Positions 1-6,182 of a stretch of DNA of 6,586 bases are shown one piece after another. The notes beneath the pieces are model-generated. The model saw only the letters and a list, made by a program, of their open reading frames with translations, ran no database searches and was not told the DNA's origin. Every line of letters starts with the position of its first letter. The first letter of the stretch is position 1. The stretch is from Candidatus Sulfotelmatobacter sp. GTDB lineage: Bacteria > Acidobacteriota > Terriglobia > Terriglobales > Acidobacteriaceae. The position numbers and the translations under genes were made by a program. Location: positions 1 through 6,586 of the forward strand of contig JASICF010000456.1 of NCBI GenBank assembly GCA_030044775.1, given 5' to 3'.

Positions 1-660
1 CGTCAGTTTGGCGTCGAGTGCAAACAGGCGGCCATCGGTCGTTGTGATGAAGGGATTGATCTCGACCAGGGACGCGTCGCAGTCGAGAAAGGCCTTGTAC
101 AAATTGGTGAGAAACTGCACCGCCGGATTGATCTGTTGTGGCTTCAGACCCAATTTGAAAGCCATTTTGCGCGCCTGAAACGCCTCCAAATCCATGCCGG
201 GATCGACGTGTTGCTTCAAAATGGCCTCGGGATTTTCGGCCGCGACCTGTTCAATCTCCATGCCACCCGCGGCGGATGCCATGAAGACGGGCTTGCCCTC
301 CGCGCGATCGACCAAAATGCCCAAATAAAGCTCTTTTTCAATTGGCAGCGTTTCTTCAATCAACAGGCGCCGCACCGTTCGGCCCTCCGGGCCGGTCTGG
401 TGCGTGATTAGCTTCATTCCCAGCATGCTGCCTGCAATCTCTCCCACCTCAGCGACGGACTTCGCAATCTTTACGCCGCCGCCCTTACCGCGCCCCCCGG
501 CGTGAATTTGGGCTTTAACCACGACGCCTGTCGCTCCTGAGCCAAAAAGCTCTTTGGCGACGGCTTCGGCTTCCTCGGGCGATATTGCCATCGCGCCCCG
601 CGGCACAGTTACACTGTATTTCTTGAGAATTGCTTTGCCCTGGTACTCGTGAATTTTCAT
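1..660 (-). CDS. sucC: Succinyl-CoA synthetase (ADP-forming) beta subunit, N-terminal part, cut by the left window edge
   Basis: SucC pairs with SucD in the cytoplasm to interconvert succinyl-CoA and succinate with substrate-level phosphorylation in the TCA cycle. The 220 visible codons start at an ATG (658-660, read in reverse) with the family-typical MKIHEYQGKAIL. They continue through the ATP-grasp nucleotide-binding segment VVVKAQIHAGGRGKGGGVK (about residues 46-64), the IEKELYLGILVDR strand (107-119) and VEINP (199-203), whose Glu200 and Asn202, with Asp216 in LDAK, match the Mg-nucleotide ligands known in E. coli SucC. The family is about 390 residues, so roughly the C-terminal 170 (the ligase domain facing SucD) lies outside. 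sucD would be expected beyond the left edge. The ribosome site is weak: only a CTGGAA-like stretch precedes the ATG. The reading frame is open throughout with no sign of damage. Identification is by motif recognition and is firm. Confidence 0.96.
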   Translation of the reverse strand, partial: MKIHEYQGKAILKKYSVTVPRGAMAISPEEAEAVAKELFGSGATGVVVKAQIHAGGRGKGGGVKIAKSVAEVGEIAGSMLGMKLITHQTGPEGRTVRRLLIEETLPIEKELYLGILVDRAEGKPVFMASAAGGMEIEQVAAENPEAILKQHVDPGMDLEAFQARKMAFKLGLKPQQINPAVQFLTNLYKAFLDCDASLVEINPFITTTDGRLFALDAKLT

Positions 661-736
661 AGTGAATTTTTGATTCCAGTCAACGGCCGGCAGGAACAAG
701 CTTCCAGATTGCGTATGGTCGCAGCAAACCTTTGAT

Positions 737-764
737 TTTATAGAAGCGCGGCGGATTTGGGCAA
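737..764 (-). promoter_or_regulatory. Candidate sigma70-type promoter for sucC
   Basis: Read on the minus strand, TTGCCC (759-764, 4 of 6 to the -35 consensus) is separated by 16 bp from TATAAA (737-742, 5 of 6 to the -10 consensus). Transcription would start near 730 and give sucC a leader of about 70 nt. It is the best promoter-like pair in the 164-bp divergent spacer. Assignment rests on consensus similarity only. Confidence 0.45.
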
Positions 765-808
765 ACGCCTTTCATCTTCGTTTTCCTCGCCAAAGCAGAT
801 TATTCTCG

Positions 809-814
809 TACAAT
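809..814 (+). promoter_or_regulatory. Possible -10 box of trpD
   Basis: TACAAT (5 of 6 to consensus) ends only 10 bases before the trpD ATG at 825, with no convincing -35 box 16-18 bp upstream. If used, the mRNA would be nearly leaderless. That fits the lack of a spaced Shine-Dalgarno: GGTGAG directly abuts the ATG. It may equally be chance in an AT-richer spacer. Confidence 0.25.
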
Positions 815-824
815 TTCTGGTGAG

Positions 825-1922
825 ATGATCGCCGACACTCTCCAGCGAATTGCAGGCCATCGTCAGTCGCTCTCACGGGCTGAAGCGCGCGAGGTGATGG
901 CATACGTGCTGGCGGGAAACTCCACCGACGCGCAGATTGCTGCGCTGCTGACGGCCTTGCGAATGAAAGGAGAGACGGTCGAAGAGATCGTCGGCTTTGC
1001 CGAAGCGATTCGTGCAGCAGCCACGCCGCTGCCCATCTCACTGGCTAACAACCGCTCCGGCGAACCCGCGCTCGACTTAAGTGGAACGGGACGCGACGCG
1101 CTGGGTGAGCCGTCTTCGAACAGCCTGGTCGATACCAGCGGCACAGGCGGCGATGCCGCCGGAACCTTCAACATCTCAACCGCAACCGCTTTCGTTACCG
1201 CGGGAGCAGGCATCCGCGTGGCCAAGCACGGCAACCGCAGCATCAGCTCGAAATGCGGCTCCGCCGATGTGATGACCGCCCTTGGTGTGAACATTCAGTT
1301 GTCTCCTGAACGGGCCGCGCAGTGCCTGCGCGAGGTGGGCATCTGTTTTTTATACGCGCCCGATCTGCATGCGTCGATGAAGCAAGTACAAAAGGTGCGC
1401 CGCGAATTGCGTTTGCGCACCATGTTCAACTTGCTGGGGCCGCTCACCAACCCCGCCAATGCCTCCGGCCAGGTGGTGGGCGTATACGCGCTCGATATGG
1501 TGGAAAAACTGGCCGAATCGCTGAGCATGCTGGGCCTCCACCGCGCTATGGTGGTACACGGCCTCGACGGACTCGACGAAATCACGATCACCGGGCCGAC
1601 TCGGGTAGCCGAAGTGCGCGATGGAAGCATTTGGTCGTACGAAGTCGTCCCCGAGGAGTTCAACATTAAGCGAAGCAGTCTCGAAGACATTGCAGGCGGC
1701 GACGCGGTGGAAAATGCAGCGATCGTGCGCGACGTTCTCAGCGGAAGGAAATCTCCGCGGCGTGATGTCGTGCAGCTGAATGCCGCGGCGGCACTGGTCG
1801 CCGCGGGCCGCGTGAATCACCTGGGAGATGGAATTCCTCTGGCCGCGAAGTCAATCGATTCGGGCGCGGCCGCTGCCAGGCTAACTGCGCTAATCAGCTT
1901 TACGACGAGCGGAGGGATGTAG
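825..1922 (+). CDS. trpD: Anthranilate phosphoribosyltransferase
   Basis: TrpD transfers the phosphoribosyl group of PRPP to anthranilate, the second committed step of tryptophan synthesis, in the cytoplasm. The 365-residue product has the helical N-terminal domain (about 1-70, with LSRAEAREVM and DAQIAALLTALRMKGET). The phosphoribosyltransferase domain follows: the PRPP loop GTGGD (106-110), NIST (116-119), KHGNRSISSKCGSADV (134-149), the anthranilate-side segment FNLLGPLTNP (201-210), and HGLDGLDEIT (245-254), whose Asp-Glu pair binds Mg. It is about 20-25 residues longer than the common 340. The extra length is an insert at about 73-100 that carries a second, imperfect glycine loop, SGTGRD (86-91). 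The start at 825 gives a normal family N-terminus. No other trp gene is adjacent, so the gene stands alone, divergent from sucC and followed closely by a small hypothetical gene. Confidence 0.96.
   Translation: MIADTLQRIAGHRQSLSRAEAREVMAYVLAGNSTDAQIAALLTALRMKGETVEEIVGFAEAIRAAATPLPISLANNRSGEPALDLSGTGRDALGEPSSNSLVDTSGTGGDAAGTFNISTATAFVTAGAGIRVAKHGNRSISSKCGSADVMTALGVNIQLSPERAAQCLREVGICFLYAPDLHASMKQVQKVRRELRLRTMFNLLGPLTNPANASGQVVGVYALDMVEKLAESLSMLGLHRAMVVHGLDGLDEITITGPTRVAEVRDGSIWSYEVVPEEFNIKRSSLEDIAGGDAVENAAIVRDVLSGRKSPRRDVVQLNAAAALVAAGRVNHLGDGIPLAAKSIDSGAAAARLTALISFTTSGGM
1071..1163 (+). repeat. Degenerate duplication of the PRPP-loop segment inside trpD
   Basis: Residues 83-94 of TrpD (LDLSGTGRDALG, bases 1071-1106) resemble residues 102-113 (VDTSGTGGDAAG, bases 1128-1163), with 8 of 12 identical. 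By position in the family the second copy is the genuine PRPP loop. The first has Arg in place of the third loop Gly. At DNA level 20 of 36 bases match, and every one of the twelve codon pairs differs at the third position. The copies are therefore either old or similar only at protein level. Seven residues (95-101) separate them. Confidence 0.5.
1911..1916 (+). promoter_or_regulatory. Shine-Dalgarno sequence of the gene after trpD
   Basis: GGAGGG lies inside the last codons of trpD, 12 bases before the ATG at 1929. It is the strongest ribosome site in the window. Its position inside trpD implies that the downstream gene is translated from the same message, perhaps coupled to termination at 1920-1922. 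Confidence 0.5.
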
Positions 1923-1928
1923 AGTCGT

Positions 1929-2360
1929 ATGTCGTGTGTGCTTCGAGCCAGCGGTACTTGCTTCGACGTAGACGAGTTCCTGAAAACCTCCACTCTCGAC
2001 GTGCTGACCGCTTTTCACCGTGGTGCGGTGCAATTCCCGACTTCCAGCATTACGCGCAAAAGCGAATTTTCCGGGATGAGCGTCAGTGTCAGCACCCGTG
2101 AGTTCTCCGATTTGAGCGGTCAGATCGAAGACGCGATTCGTTTTCTTTTACACAATGAGGAGGAATTGATACGGCTCCGCGATTTTCCGGGAATCGAGCG
2201 GGTCGAACTCGATTTTCCAATCGAAGAACGCGAAGTCGTTTACCAGCGCGATGCATTTCCTCACCAGCTTCTGTCGATGCTGGGAAACCTGTGCATCGGT
2301 CTTGTCGTTTCGCGGTGTCCTGCAGCGCCGGTTGCTGAAAGCCGCGACCGAACGCAATGA
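1929..2360 (+). CDS. Conserved hypothetical protein, resembling DUF4279-type small proteins
   Basis: I do not know its function. The 143-residue product looks like a real compact domain rather than a chance frame. It has an opening strand (CVLRASGTCFDVDEFL, 3-18), an RG turn (31-32), a central strand SGMSVSVS (48-55), an amphipathic helix QIEDAIRFLLHNEEELIRL (65-83), then FPGIERVELDFPIEER (86-101) and a last helix FPHQLLSMLGNLCIGLVVS (110-128). The order, an N-terminal Leu-Arg-x-Ser-Gly strand with an Asp-rich turn and a C-terminal 'FP-LL--G-L-I' segment, recalls DUF4279-like proteins of similar length; this is from memory. There is no signal peptide or membrane segment. It begins 6 bp after the trpD stop with a good ribosome site, so it is probably co-transcribed with trpD, although no tryptophan role can be inferred. 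The last 13 residues (131-143) look like an unstructured tail. Confidence 0.65.
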   Translation: MSCVLRASGTCFDVDEFLKTSTLDVLTAFHRGAVQFPTSSITRKSEFSGMSVSVSTREFSDLSGQIEDAIRFLLHNEEELIRLRDFPGIERVELDFPIEEREVVYQRDAFPHQLLSMLGNLCIGLVVSRCPAAPVAESRDRTQ

Positions 2361-2397
2361 GAGTCTTATATAGGAAAGTTGAGCGATTGCTTTTCTC

Positions 2398-4116
2398 TTA
2401 CTTCGCTATTTCGCCGGGATCGATTTTGAAAGTATTATTCGAGAAATCGCTCTCGGGAATGCTGCCGTCGTTGACCACAATTTCTTCAGGTACGTTTACC
2501 GTCTCCACGCGAACGATGGTGTTGCTGTTTCCCCGAATCAAGAGGCGCTTGGTCACTTCCTCTCCGGCAGACTTGACGACCAACGGAACTTCCGCTCCCG
2601 CCGCACCCATATTCTGGACCGTGATCGTCACCATATAGCCCTCCGGCAGCAACTTGCGGGTGAAGGCCGAGTCGATCTTGAAATCGGGCAAGCCGCGGTC
2701 GTGATAGACCCAGTCATCGAAAAACCATCCGAGATCACGCTGCGACGGCTTTTCGATTAATCTCTGCACATAGGATGGTTCCTTATCTTCGCCGGGATTG
2801 TAGACTAGGGTGAACAGACCAGGATCCTTCTGGTGCAGCATGTCACCCAGCATCCACCAGACCCACATCGCCTTCGACGCAACGTATACTTCGTCGGTCG
2901 ATTGGATAAGGGAGTTTCGATCTCCTTCCTGGTTTCCATCTTCATGCGCGATACTTTTCTCGGCTGCAATCAGAACGGACCGATGAGCCTCAAGATAGCT
3001 CAGAGCTGCTGCCCTTCCGCGCCGATTCTCTAGGTCGATCGCTTGTTCACAATGCGCCAGGCCCTCGGAGATCCACTCCCGATGAATCCGCGCCAGCCGC
3101 TCCTTGGCGATAGCATAGACGAGGGCAAGACGGTCTTCTTCCGTAACCGATGCCTTTAGCGGCAGCAGCAGCAATCCCTCGCTGACGAACTCTGAGATAT
3201 TAGGATCCGGCACGTCTGCCACTTGCAACTGGCTTGAGCCGCTGCCGCCTGGAATGGGATCGAGGCGTGCCACCGTCTCCGCGAAGGATTTAGCCACCTC
3301 CTCGTGGTTGGAAAAATAGAAGACGCTCGACCCGCCCTTTACATCGATCCTCCCATAGTTGGCGAGCACGAACGTCGGCACGCTGGTGCCGAAACGTACC
3401 ATGCTGAAAGCCCCCATCTTTCCGATCTTTTCGTCCGATTGATAAACGAAACCGTCTGGCGATCCGCTGAACAATATGGTTTGGTCAATCGTGTTCTTGA
3501 GCACAATGGACATCGCGGAGTCAGCGTGGCGCGCCTTCCAGCGGTCCACGACTTCAGACAAACTGTTTTCTTCCGAGAGCGAAACGGACTCCGTTGCAAC
3601 GGGGTACCACTCTACGTATCCAACACCTCGCACCGCGGTAAAGTTTAGGCTGATCTGATCCCAGTCGATGGAGTGAGCGTCCGATTCGGGCGCGCCGGCG
3701 CGAATCAGCCGCGTGCCATCAAGAACGATCACTCCTTCATAGCCGATATCCAAATCGATCAACGCCTTCGGCGGTACTGGGCGGGGCAATGTAACGAGGG
3801 CTTCAGAAAGTGCGCCGGTATGGTCGATATCCGAAGTGTAGGGTTGCAGCACAAACTGCAGGGTGTCCCCGTCAGATCGAATCGAGCTCCAATGCAGCGA
3901 TGAAGAAATTTGCAGCACGGCGACCTTCTGCGGCGTTTGCGAGTCGTTGCGCAACGCGATTCTGCCGCGGGCTTCCAGTCTTTGCTGAGCGGGATCGATG
4001 CGAATGTCCAGATTGTAGTTGGTGAACGTGAACGCTTCGCGATCCAGAGAAAAGCAATTTACCGCGGAGCCACAGAGCACAGACAGAGAAAAAAGAAGAG
4101 AGAGGAAGAACTTCAT
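2398..4116 (-). CDS. Secreted M1 (aminopeptidase N)-like protein with degenerate metal site
   Basis: This 572-residue protein has an N-terminal Sec signal peptide (MKFFLSLLFSLSVLCGSA, cleavage near 18-21; Cys21 is preceded by Asn, so a lipobox is unlikely) and should act outside the inner membrane. Residues 27-270 are beta-rich, like the N-terminal domain of M1 peptidases (FTNYNLDIRIDPAQQRLEARGRIAL). Residues 325-475 are helical and end in GWFFDDWVYHDRGLPDF (463-479), a typical end of M1-like catalytic domains. Residues 480-572 form an Ig-like beta domain (VTITVQNMGAAGAEVPLVV). The zinc site is not intact. Where HEXXH is expected there is KERLA (338-342), and the third-ligand segment survives as WISEGLAH (348-355) but sits about ten residues too close. 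No GAMEN-type motif is visible. It is probably a non-catalytic relative. Its ATG overlaps the rlmB stop (ATGA), so the two are translationally coupled. Convergent with the gene ending at 2360, with a 37-bp gap and no clear terminator. Confidence 0.8.
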   Translation of the reverse strand: MKFFLSLLFSLSVLCGSAVNCFSLDREAFTFTNYNLDIRIDPAQQRLEARGRIALRNDSQTPQKVAVLQISSSLHWSSIRSDGDTLQFVLQPYTSDIDHTGALSEALVTLPRPVPPKALIDLDIGYEGVIVLDGTRLIRAGAPESDAHSIDWDQISLNFTAVRGVGYVEWYPVATESVSLSEENSLSEVVDRWKARHADSAMSIVLKNTIDQTILFSGSPDGFVYQSDEKIGKMGAFSMVRFGTSVPTFVLANYGRIDVKGGSSVFYFSNHEEVAKSFAETVARLDPIPGGSGSSQLQVADVPDPNISEFVSEGLLLLPLKASVTEEDRLALVYAIAKERLARIHREWISEGLAHCEQAIDLENRRGRAAALSYLEAHRSVLIAAEKSIAHEDGNQEGDRNSLIQSTDEVYVASKAMWVWWMLGDMLHQKDPGLFTLVYNPGEDKEPSYVQRLIEKPSQRDLGWFFDDWVYHDRGLPDFKIDSAFTRKLLPEGYMVTITVQNMGAAGAEVPLVVKSAGEEVTKRLLIRGNSNTIVRVETVNVPEEIVVNDGSIPESDFSNNTFKIDPGEIAK

Positions 4117-4874
4117 TCCGCGACTGCCTCGGACATTTCCACGTTTGAGGCTCGTCTCTGCCGAACGATCTCATACATCACGATCGCCCCGGCAACCGAT
4201 ACATTCAACGACGGTACTTTTCCCAGCATTGGAATTGAAACCAAAAAATCGCATTTCTTCTTCACGAGGTCGTGGAGACCTTTGCCTTCGGCCCCGAGAA
4301 CCAGCGCGCAATCCATGTTGTAGTCGACGGCGTCGTAGGTCTTGCTGCCACGTTCGTCGAGGCCGACGGCCCAGATGTTCCGGTCTTTCAGTTCTTCTAC
4401 CGTGCGCGCGATATTGGTTACTTTCGCAATCGGCAAGTGCTCGCTGGCTCCGGCGGAAGCTTTTGTGACCGTTCCCGTCACTCCTGCTGCGCGGCGCTCC
4501 GGAATGATTACGCCATCTGCGCCGGCCGCGTCGGCCGTGCGCAGGATGGCGCCAAGATTGTGAGGGTCTTCCACTCCATCCAGAACGATGACGAACGAAT
4601 ATCTTCCGCGCTTCGCGCCGACCACGTCGTCAAGATCGCTGTATTGCTTGGCCGACGTGACGGCGCAAACTCCCTGGTGCGCGGCGTTGCCTGCCATGCG
4701 GTCGAGCTCCATGCGGGTCAAGAAACGAACTGGCACGGCGAGACGGCGGCAGTCTTCGATCATGCGCTGCAGGCGCAGATCATGACGTTCTTTCGCCATG
4801 CCGACCCACTGAAACGCGCGCCCGCGAGCTTTCAGCGCCTCGCTGACGGCGTTGATGCCGTAGATGTAATGCAT
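4113..4874 (-). CDS. rlmB: 23S rRNA (guanosine 2'-O-)-methyltransferase, TrmH/SpoU (SPOUT) family
   Basis: RlmB-type enzymes use S-adenosylmethionine to methylate the ribose 2'-OH of a guanosine in the 23S peptidyl-transferase region (G2251 in E. coli). The 253-residue length is typical. Residues 1-75 form the L30e-like substrate-binding domain (HYIYGINAVSEAL; AHQGVCAV at 65-72). The knotted SPOUT domain shows all three motifs: motif 1 DGVEDPHNLGAILRTADAAG (99-118, Asn106 and Arg112), motif 2 LVLGAEGKGL (191-200, Glu196) and motif 3 IPMLGKVPSLNVSVAGA (214-230, Asn224). The exact target base cannot be told from sequence; a TrmH-like tRNA target is less likely given the L30e-like N-terminus. 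The start at 4872-4874 gives the canonical N-terminus; no clear Shine-Dalgarno precedes it. The stop codon overlaps the start of the M1-like gene by four bases. Confidence 0.93.
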   Translation of the reverse strand: MHYIYGINAVSEALKARGRAFQWVGMAKERHDLRLQRMIEDCRRLAVPVRFLTRMELDRMAGNAAHQGVCAVTSAKQYSDLDDVVGAKRGRYSFVIVLDGVEDPHNLGAILRTADAAGADGVIIPERRAAGVTGTVTKASAGASEHLPIAKVTNIARTVEELKDRNIWAVGLDERGSKTYDAVDYNMDCALVLGAEGKGLHDLVKKKCDFLVSIPMLGKVPSLNVSVAGAIVMYEIVRQRRASNVEMSEAVAE

Positions 4875-4938
4875 GAAATATCAGTGTATCGCGACAACTA
4901 TGTTCATGATCGGCAAGCGCGTCTTCTTCCCATATCTT

Positions 4939-5028
4939 CTTTGTCGTTCTGAGCGAAGCGAAGAATCTATGTAGCTCGAATACGTGGACGGAATGCATAG
5001 AACCTTCGCTGCGCTCAAGAAGACAAAG
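4939..5028. repeat. Large imperfect intergenic palindrome (REP- or MITE-like)
   Basis: The left arm is 4939-4972 and the right arm 4995-5028, each 34 nt, with a 22-nt centre. Reverse-complementing the right arm matches the left at 27 of 34 positions, beginning with CTTTGTC and containing a TGAGCG-AGCGAAG core (4950-4962 on the left) and TCTATG near the loop. The unit fills most of the 166-bp spacer between the peroxiredoxin stop and rlmB start. No T-run follows the stem on either strand, so it is not a classical Rho-independent terminator. Similar 'CTGAGCGAAGCGAAG' spacers are, from memory, dispersed in acidobacterial and other soil-bacterial genomes. Confidence 0.75.
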
Positions 5029-5040
5029 CCTGGCGGCACT

Positions 5041-5763
5041 CTACTTTGGGTTGTGGAGAACACTTACTATCTCTCCCGGCTCTGGCCGTTCTGTGTAATC
5101 CTCATTCGCCGAAGCGTACGAGACCGTCCCATCACAATCGATGATATACGTTGCCGGGATCGGCAATTCCCAGCTGTCCTCTCCGTTTATGAACGGCAGA
5201 TTGACGAAGGTGCGCTTGTACAGTGCCTGCTGTTCGTCAGAAACACGGTAAGTCAATCGGAATTGACCGGCTAAATTATTGCCGGAATCGGAAAGCAGCG
5301 GAAACTTCAGCTTGTGCTGATCGCGCATGAAAAACGACTGCCTCACGGTTTGTGGAGAGATGGCGATCAGTGTTGCGCTAGCTCGCTCAATCTCCGCGAA
5401 AATGAGATTCATCGTTTCCATCTGGGCTACGCAAAACGGGCACCAGCGGCCGCGAATGAAGCAAAGGACGAGTCGGCCTTTCGCGAGCAGATCAGAAGAG
5501 AAAATCGTTTTACCATCATGATCGGGAAGACTAAATTCTGGAATCTTGGCGCCGACCGCAAGAATATTCGCCGAAAGCCTTTGTCTCTTCAGTTCCGCTG
5601 CGGTGCGCGAGCTGATCGTTTGTGTCTCGGCAGGGACATATTTTGCGATCGCTTCTTTGCGCTCGGCGAGAATTTCGCGGAGCGGGCGAGTGTGACTCGC
5701 TGGAGCCGATTCTTCGAGAGAGGGCCATTTCATGGAAGCACCATCATGACACGCCCGGCCCAT
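5041..5763 (-). CDS. Peroxiredoxin-like (AhpC/TSA superfamily) protein
   Basis: A thioredoxin-fold protein expected to reduce hydrogen peroxide or organic hydroperoxides, or to act as a thiol oxidoreductase, in the cytoplasm (no signal peptide). After a helical N-terminal section (about 25-70) it shows AKIPEFSLPDHDGKTIFSSDLL (72-93), the active-site strand VLCFIRGRWCPFC (99-111), LIAISPQTV (132-140), FPLLSDSGNNLAGQF (154-168), DSWELPIPATYIIDCDGTV (196-214) with the cis-Pro loop, and YTERPEPGEI (223-232). Cys108 sits at the peroxidatic position and, with Cys111, forms a CxxC pair more like a thioredoxin than a classical 2-Cys peroxiredoxin. The start is uncertain. The ATG at 5763 is the outermost, but Met11 (5731-5733) gives a more natural N-terminus (MKWPSLEE); neither has a clear ribosome site. 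It is divergent from the vapB-like gene and on the same strand as rlmB, separated from it by the palindrome. Confidence 0.88.
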   Translation of the reverse strand: MGRACHDGASMKWPSLEESAPASHTRPLREILAERKEAIAKYVPAETQTISSRTAAELKRQRLSANILAVGAKIPEFSLPDHDGKTIFSSDLLAKGRLVLCFIRGRWCPFCVAQMETMNLIFAEIERASATLIAISPQTVRQSFFMRDQHKLKFPLLSDSGNNLAGQFRLTYRVSDEQQALYKRTFVNLPFINGEDSWELPIPATYIIDCDGTVSYASANEDYTERPEPGEIVSVLHNPK

Positions 5764-5774
5764 GCAGCGATTGA

Positions 5775-5788
5775 GTATTGTGCAATAC
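5775..5788. promoter_or_regulatory. Inverted repeat, candidate operator between the peroxiredoxin and vapB-like genes
   Basis: GTATTG-TG-CAATAC is a perfect 6-bp inverted repeat with a 2-bp centre, 25 bases before the vapB-like ATG (5814) and 11 bases before the outermost peroxiredoxin start (5763). VapB antitoxins with ribbon-helix-helix domains normally bind short inverted repeats at their own promoter, so this is a reasonable VapB operator. It could also control the divergent peroxiredoxin gene. A 6-bp arm alone is modest evidence. Confidence 0.4.
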
Positions 5789-5813
5789 GGACCGATTGGT
5801 GTAAGAGTTTGAC

Positions 5814-6182
5814 ATGCGCACCAATATCACGCTTGATGACGATATTCATCAATTTGCACAGACTTATGCAACGGCGAAAGGGATTACCCTGAGCGCAGCG
5901 GTCAGCGAATTGGTGCGCCGGGCGGAGGATACGCAGCCGCCCATCCCCGAAGTACGGCGTTCGGCGATCACGGGACTCGCCACTTTTCCTTCCAGCGGAC
6001 GAAAGCTGACCTCGAAGATGGTGCGTGAGGCCGAGAGTGACCCAGCGCTACTGGGCGATTGTCGATTCTTGGGCCACGCTCACGGTGCCGTTCTCCGCCC
6101 GCATTTTCGGGCATCAACAGGTAACCGACGCCTATTTGCTCGGACTGGCGATCAAGGAGCATGGGGTGCTAGTGACGTTTGA
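5814..6182 (+). CDS. VapB-type ribbon-helix-helix antitoxin with an out-of-frame C-terminal tail
   Basis: VapB proteins neutralise a VapC PIN-domain ribonuclease and repress their own operon. Residues 1-39 (MRTNITLDDDIHQFAQTYAT, then GITLSAAVSELVRRAED) are a clear ribbon-helix-helix domain. Residues 50-77 (SAITGLATFPSSGRKLTSKM, then VREAESDP) look like the usual toxin-wrapping tail. After about residue 77 (base 6041-6044) the frame no longer resembles an antitoxin. The remaining 45 residues read the vapC remnant in the wrong frame, stopping at 6180-6182. A normal VapB of this type ends near 75-85 residues, so the native stop and the start of vapC seem to have been lost together. A weak AAGAG stretch (5803-5807) may serve as ribosome site. 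The DNA-binding part could still work as an orphan repressor. Confidence 0.75.
   Translation: MRTNITLDDDIHQFAQTYATAKGITLSAAVSELVRRAEDTQPPIPEVRRSAITGLATFPSSGRKLTSKMVREAESDPALLGDCRFLGHAHGAVLRPHFRASTGNRRLFARTGDQGAWGASDV

Noticed and set aside
136..411. 91-codon plus-strand frame
   Set aside because: Antisense to the ATP-grasp region of sucC, whose frame is intact and conserved throughout.
863..1294. 143-codon minus-strand frame (and others) opposite trpD
   Set aside because: Ser/Ala/Pro-rich antisense products of a high-G+C gene; trpD on the other strand is certain.
2361..2397. Possible terminator in the convergent gap
   Set aside because: Only a 3-bp AGC/GCT stem precedes the TTTTCTC stretch, too weak to call a Rho-independent terminator.
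4050..4065. Lipobox at Cys21 of the M1-like protein
   Set aside because: The residues before Cys are Ala-Val-Asn; Asn at -1 does not fit a lipobox, so an ordinary Sec signal peptide is preferred.
4272..4952. 226-codon open frame on the plus strand opposite rlmB
   Set aside because: It lies antisense to all three SPOUT motifs, has the mixed, Arg/Ala/His-rich composition of a shadow frame, and no ribosome site or recognisable domain.
5314..5892. 192-codon plus-strand frame running across the peroxiredoxin gene into the vapB-like gene
   Set aside because: It is antisense to the peroxiredoxin catalytic region and then overlaps vapB in another frame; no domain is visible.
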